Of a DNA stretch of 64,000 bases, positions 61,355-64,000 are shown piece by piece. Numbering within the stretch: position 1 is the stretch's first letter; each line of letters begins with the position of its first letter. This DNA is from Chitinispirillum alkaliphilum (GTDB lineage: Bacteria > Fibrobacterota > Chitinivibrionia > Chitinivibrionales > Chitinispirillaceae). The position numbers were made by a program, and so were the translations under genes. The notes beneath the pieces were generated by a model. It ran no database searches, was not told the DNA's origin, and was given only the letters and a program-made list of their open reading frames with translations. The stretch is taken from NCBI GenBank assembly GCA_001045525.1, contig LDWW01000006.1, forward strand, positions 62,001-126,000. The letters are read 5' to 3'.

Positions 61355-61817
61355 GGGAAATCCGGCGCTGTGGGTGCCACTTTCGGTGCAGTGGAGGGTC
61401 GGTTTGCCTGCAGTGGGTACTGTTTTTCGCGCTGTGACAAGGAAATCCGGCGCTGTGGGTGTCACTTTCGGTGCAGTGGAGGGTCGGTTTGCCTGCAGTG
61501 GGCACTGTTTTTCGCGCTGTGACAAGGATATCCGGCGCTGTGGGTGCCACTTTAGGCGCTGTGGAGGGTCGGTTTGCCTGCAGTGGGTACTGTTTTTCGC
61601 GCGGTGTCAAGGAAATCCGGCGCTGTGGGTGCCACTTTCGGTGCAGTGGAGGGTCGGTTTGCCTGCAGTGGGTACTATTTTTCGCGCAGTGTCAATGAAA
61701 TCCGGCGCTGTGGGTGCCACTTTAGGTGCAGTGGAGGGTCGGTTTACCTGCAGTGGGTACTGATTTTCGCGCTGTGACAAGGAAATCCGGCGCTGTGGGT
61801 GCAACTTTCGGTGCTGT
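61355..61817. repeat. 85-bp tandem array with ~21-bp internal phasing
   Basis: TCCGGCGCTG recurs at 61361, 61446, 61531, 61616, 61701 and 61786, an exact 85-base period. Within a unit GC(T/A)GTG recurs every 21, 22, 21 and 21 bases, so the unit is itself a fourfold repeat close to two helical turns. Units differ by a few substitutions. Several long frames are open on both strands (for example 61248-61763), but the period shifts frame from unit to unit and no ribosome site fits, so this is probably not coding. Confidence 0.92.
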
Positions 61818-62063
61818 GTTCGTGAATCATCAAATAACGAATGGCGCTTATTAGAATATTAATGTCGATTACCATCCTGGCGGTTTCACACTAGCTCAAG
61901 CCTACCAACTCGGTTATTTCCTGACTGATTGTACCGATGGCCGACCCGGATTTCCTTTGAATCGCCGGGTGAATTCAACTCTTTTTTGTCAACCCCAAGA
62001 GTAGAATAAAGAACTCTTAACGAGCTTATGATGGCGATTTTCTGATAGTAAAATCACGAAACC

Positions 62064-62107
62064 CACTTGTATGCTTTTAAACACACAAGTGCGCATAAAG
62101 CATACAA
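62064..62107. other. Two overlapping, mutually exclusive hairpins
   Basis: CACTTGT (62064-62070) can pair with ACAAGTG (62085-62091), while TTGTATGCTTT (62067-62077) can pair with AAAGCATACAA (62097-62107). The left arms share four bases, so only one stem can form at a time. Confidence 0.6.
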
Positions 62108-62189
62108 CCTGCTCTTTTGCCTTTTTCACCCATGCTTATAACCAATTTTTGTTACAATCGTGGGATAAAAAACATATTTCAAACGGATT

Positions 62190-62245
62190 GCGGCTATATG
62201 CTGATTTGCGGAACACTGTGGAGAAAAGCAGAACCATATAGCCGC
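62190..62245. other. Eleven-base-pair stem-loop
   Basis: GCGGCTATATG (62190-62200) is perfectly complementary to CATATAGCCGC (62235-62245), with a 34-base loop that can form a further GCTG/CAGC-like contact. It could be an RNA gene or element; no T run follows. Confidence 0.6.
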
Positions 62246-62389
62246 TGTTGTATGGTATGCTTGGGAGACTTTTCAAAATTACTTCTACTTTTATACATGT
62301 GCGTCTTTTCTTCCTAATAAAAATTTGCCTATTTCTTTCAGCTGGAGCATAGGACGTGCGATAGCTGCCTTTTTTTCATTCCACAAAAG

Positions 62390-63145
62390 CTATTTATCCC
62401 TCAATTTCAATAGTTCATCATCCAAACCGTAGCGGACGACATCGATGGTATTGCTCTGCTGAGAGATGTAGTCGCCAGTCAAAACAGGCAATTGAAACGG
62501 GAAGAATGCTGGGTTGTTTTTCAATAATCCAAGGGTGACTTTTCCTTCTTTATCGGCATACAGAGCAGCCTCGTATAAAAGTATTGTGAGGTTCGGTTCA
62601 CTGATTTCCATCGGTTTGCATTGTTCATAGCAGCCCTTGATCTTGGAATCCTCTAGCACGCCCCATGCGACAAAAGAGCGGATTGTGTATCGGGCATTCC
62701 TGGCCACCGTTTCCCTGTCGCCGTACTGCTCTTTGAGGCGGGAGAACACTTGAGCCTGCGTTATCTGATCCTGCAAATTGAAAAGCCTACCTGTCTGTTT
62801 TGCGACATTGAACCAGAAGGGATACGATGCAGAGATCACCGCCCAGTGGTACGGAAGCCAGTTTTGAGGACTCTCATTCCGAATAAGTGCGAGAGCATAA
62901 TCCCTGAAGGGAATTAAATCTTTGTCCGGCGCAAACCATGATGCGAGGATACTAATGGCCATGCCATACGTTTTTTTGCCTCGTTCGCCAGTACCGCCGC
63001 TTTGTTTCTGAATTGCTAAAAACTCGTCTAATTCAGCTCGAATCTCTTTTTCATTGAGACCGGCTAACATCATTTTGACGACATGATCCATCCAGTGTTT
63101 TTGAATGGTCTGCTTTATACCCAGTTTGTCGTGACGTTTGCTCAT
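62390..63145 (-). CDS. BrxA-like protein, terminal gene of a BREX-type defence locus
   Basis: A 251-residue helical protein that starts inside the stop codon of pglZ (ATGA overlap). Its position directly after pglZ fits the type 3 BREX order (brxF, brxC, pglXI, brxHII, pglZ, brxA). Features such as MMLAGLNEKEIRAELDEFL near the N-terminus and the RYTIRSFVAWGVLED winged-helix-like segment (about 157-171) resemble the DUF1819/BrxA layout, a small DNA-binding protein. The family match is from layout and context, not from a decisive motif, so another BREX accessory protein is possible. No gene follows before the non-coding hairpin stretch. Confidence 0.6.
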   Translation of the reverse strand: MSKRHDKLGIKQTIQKHWMDHVVKMMLAGLNEKEIRAELDEFLAIQKQSGGTGERGKKTYGMAISILASWFAPDKDLIPFRDYALALIRNESPQNWLPYHWAVISASYPFWFNVAKQTGRLFNLQDQITQAQVFSRLKEQYGDRETVARNARYTIRSFVAWGVLEDSKIKGCYEQCKPMEISEPNLTILLYEAALYADKEGKVTLGLLKNNPAFFPFQLPVLTGDYISQQSNTIDVVRYGLDDELLKLRDK

Positions 63146-63999
63146 TTTTGTGTCCTCTTTTCTACTTTGATCAGAGGCACAATTACTTCCTCGATAGCAA
63201 CACCTCCATGCCCGACAATTGAGTCGCCCTCATTAACAAATGCATCATTCCCAGTAGCAACTAATGGGAAATATTCGTCAGGCAGACCCGATGGCTGCCA
63301 TTCCCGTGCGGAGGTAAATGTTGAAGAGATACGTGAGCGCAGTTCCGGTGTTGGATATATGCGAACTCTTTCTCCACGACTCTCTGCAATCGCCCCTTCT
63401 GTTGGTCGTCCTTTCCCGCTCGACTCTATGTTGCCGTGGTCTGAAGTTATCCAGATTTCATAGCCATGATTGCTAAGATAATTAATAAGTGAAATCAGGT
63501 ATTCCCCTCTGCACCATTGGTCTATCTGGTTATGCATGCCTGCAGCTCCGAGCTGCATCCCATGCATGATCTTATCCACTTTATCTATCACCAAACCAAC
63601 AACCTTGGTTTGTGCCGGGTTGATTAAACTATCCATCGCGACTTCGGCATCACCATCTCCGAGACTGCGTTTATACGCTATATCCATCTTCGAAACGTCA
63701 TGGCTTTGCCAAAACTGTTTCCACAACTTCTCTTCGCTGTTTGTTGAGTTAATTGAAGACGGGAAATAGATGGGCGGCTTGCCTGAAAATATGGCTTGTC
63801 GTGAGACAGACGTAAGCGTAGGTATCCACGCAAACGTTGCTGACTCTCGCAGAACAAGATCACTGTTTTGTTTCTGGATTATGTTTCGAACTGTTACCCA
63901 TTGATCCAGCGAAAGACCATCTATAACCACCAGCGCGGCCTTTTTGCCCTTTTGGTCTTCTTCAATATATCGAGCCAGGTGTCGCGGTACATGGTGCAA
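63142..63999 (-). CDS. pglZ: PglZ-domain protein of a BREX-type defence locus (C-terminal part, continues past the window)
   Basis: The visible 285 residues are the C-terminal part of an alkaline-phosphatase-superfamily PglZ domain; the 5' end lies beyond 63999. Motifs include ALVVIDGLSLDQW (metal-binding Asp), WIPTLTSVSRQAIFSG (with the catalytic Thr/Ser), LVIDKVDKIMHG, the metal-binding SDHGN near residue 190 and VGHGGVAIEEVIVP at the end. PglZ is a core component of BREX phage-defence systems; together with the following BrxA-like gene the order resembles type 3 BREX. The methylase and ATPase genes would be expected outside the window. Confidence 0.85.
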   Translation of the reverse strand: MHHVPRHLARYIEEDQKGKKAALVVIDGLSLDQWVTVRNIIQKQNSDLVLRESATFAWIPTLTSVSRQAIFSGKPPIYFPSSINSTNSEEKLWKQFWQSHDVSKMDIAYKRSLGDGDAEVAMDSLINPAQTKVVGLVIDKVDKIMHGMQLGAAGMHNQIDQWCRGEYLISLINYLSNHGYEIWITSDHGNIESSGKGRPTEGAIAESRGERVRIYPTPELRSRISSTFTSAREWQPSGLPDEYFPLVATGNDAFVNEGDSIVGHGGVAIEEVIVPLIKVEKRTQK

Positions 64000-64000
64000 C

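Larger units (their letters stand above)
61818..62389. other. Non-coding stretch between the 85-bp array and the BREX genes
   Basis: About 570 bases without a convincing gene; the plus-strand frame 62117-62317 has no ribosome site. It contains the two hairpin structures listed separately. Confidence 0.5.

Noticed and set aside
61248-61763. Open frame of 171 codons over the 85-bp array, with further open frames on both strands
   Set aside because: The unit lacks stops in several frames, and 85 is not a multiple of three, so the protein would change frame at each unit; no start signal.

Overview
The window looks like a chromosome segment of a Fibrobacterota bacterium of the Chitinispirillum/Chitinivibrio type. 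Three features support this: a TIGR02147-type regulator (39710-40657), a giant lipoprotein with two Fibrobacter 'major paralogous' (FISUMP, TIGR02145-like) domains (42372-47018), and secreted GH16 and GH5 glycosidases, one with a C-terminal sorting-like tail. The taxonomic call is an inference from these families; no rRNA or tRNA gene was seen.

Positions 1 to about 29800 are compact, housekeeping-like sequence. In order: a two-gene NfeD membrane-protease operon, a CNNM/CorC membrane protein, SSB, a membrane-anchored AraC regulator next to a GH16 glycosidase, QueF, PTS enzyme I, biotin carboxylase coupled to a degenerate Sua5-like gene, a GIDE/EF-hand membrane protein with LemA, a fused amino-acid ABC importer, a four-gene sugar ABC importer, a TPR lipoprotein, a YfcE-type phosphoesterase, transketolase and a sensor kinase. 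Several factor-independent terminators and strong Shine-Dalgarno sites are visible.

From about 29800 to the end the sequence is a patchwork of accessory DNA. It holds dispersed repeats (families R1 and R2), tandem hairpin arrays built on a TTTCGTGTATTTCGTGG core, decayed genes and isolated real genes: a GH5 glucanase, a cyclase-family hydrolase, a GNAT acetyltransferase, the FISUMP/InlB-repeat lipoprotein with a PEGA/CsgG-like partner, GIY-YIG and GxxExxY nuclease-like proteins and Dps. One hairpin array has replaced the end of a lipoprotein gene and another the end of an argC gene. A decayed IS1380-family transposase (about 49046-50170) carries a nested 318-bp TA-flanked MITE; removing the MITE restores the reading frame.

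The segment 56989-59667 reads as integron gene cassettes without an integrase in view. Three minus-strand genes (VRR-NUC nuclease, small membrane protein, HEPN-motif protein) each have a stop codon inside an attC-like R'' box followed by a foldable attC-like site. After it come a lineage-specific 281-aa protein with two truncated relatives in the window, an exact 85-bp tandem array with about 21-bp internal phasing, a non-coding stretch with strong hairpins, and the 3' end of a BREX-type phage-defence locus (pglZ then a BrxA-like gene) that runs off the window edge. The right half is best read as a defence and mobile-DNA island.
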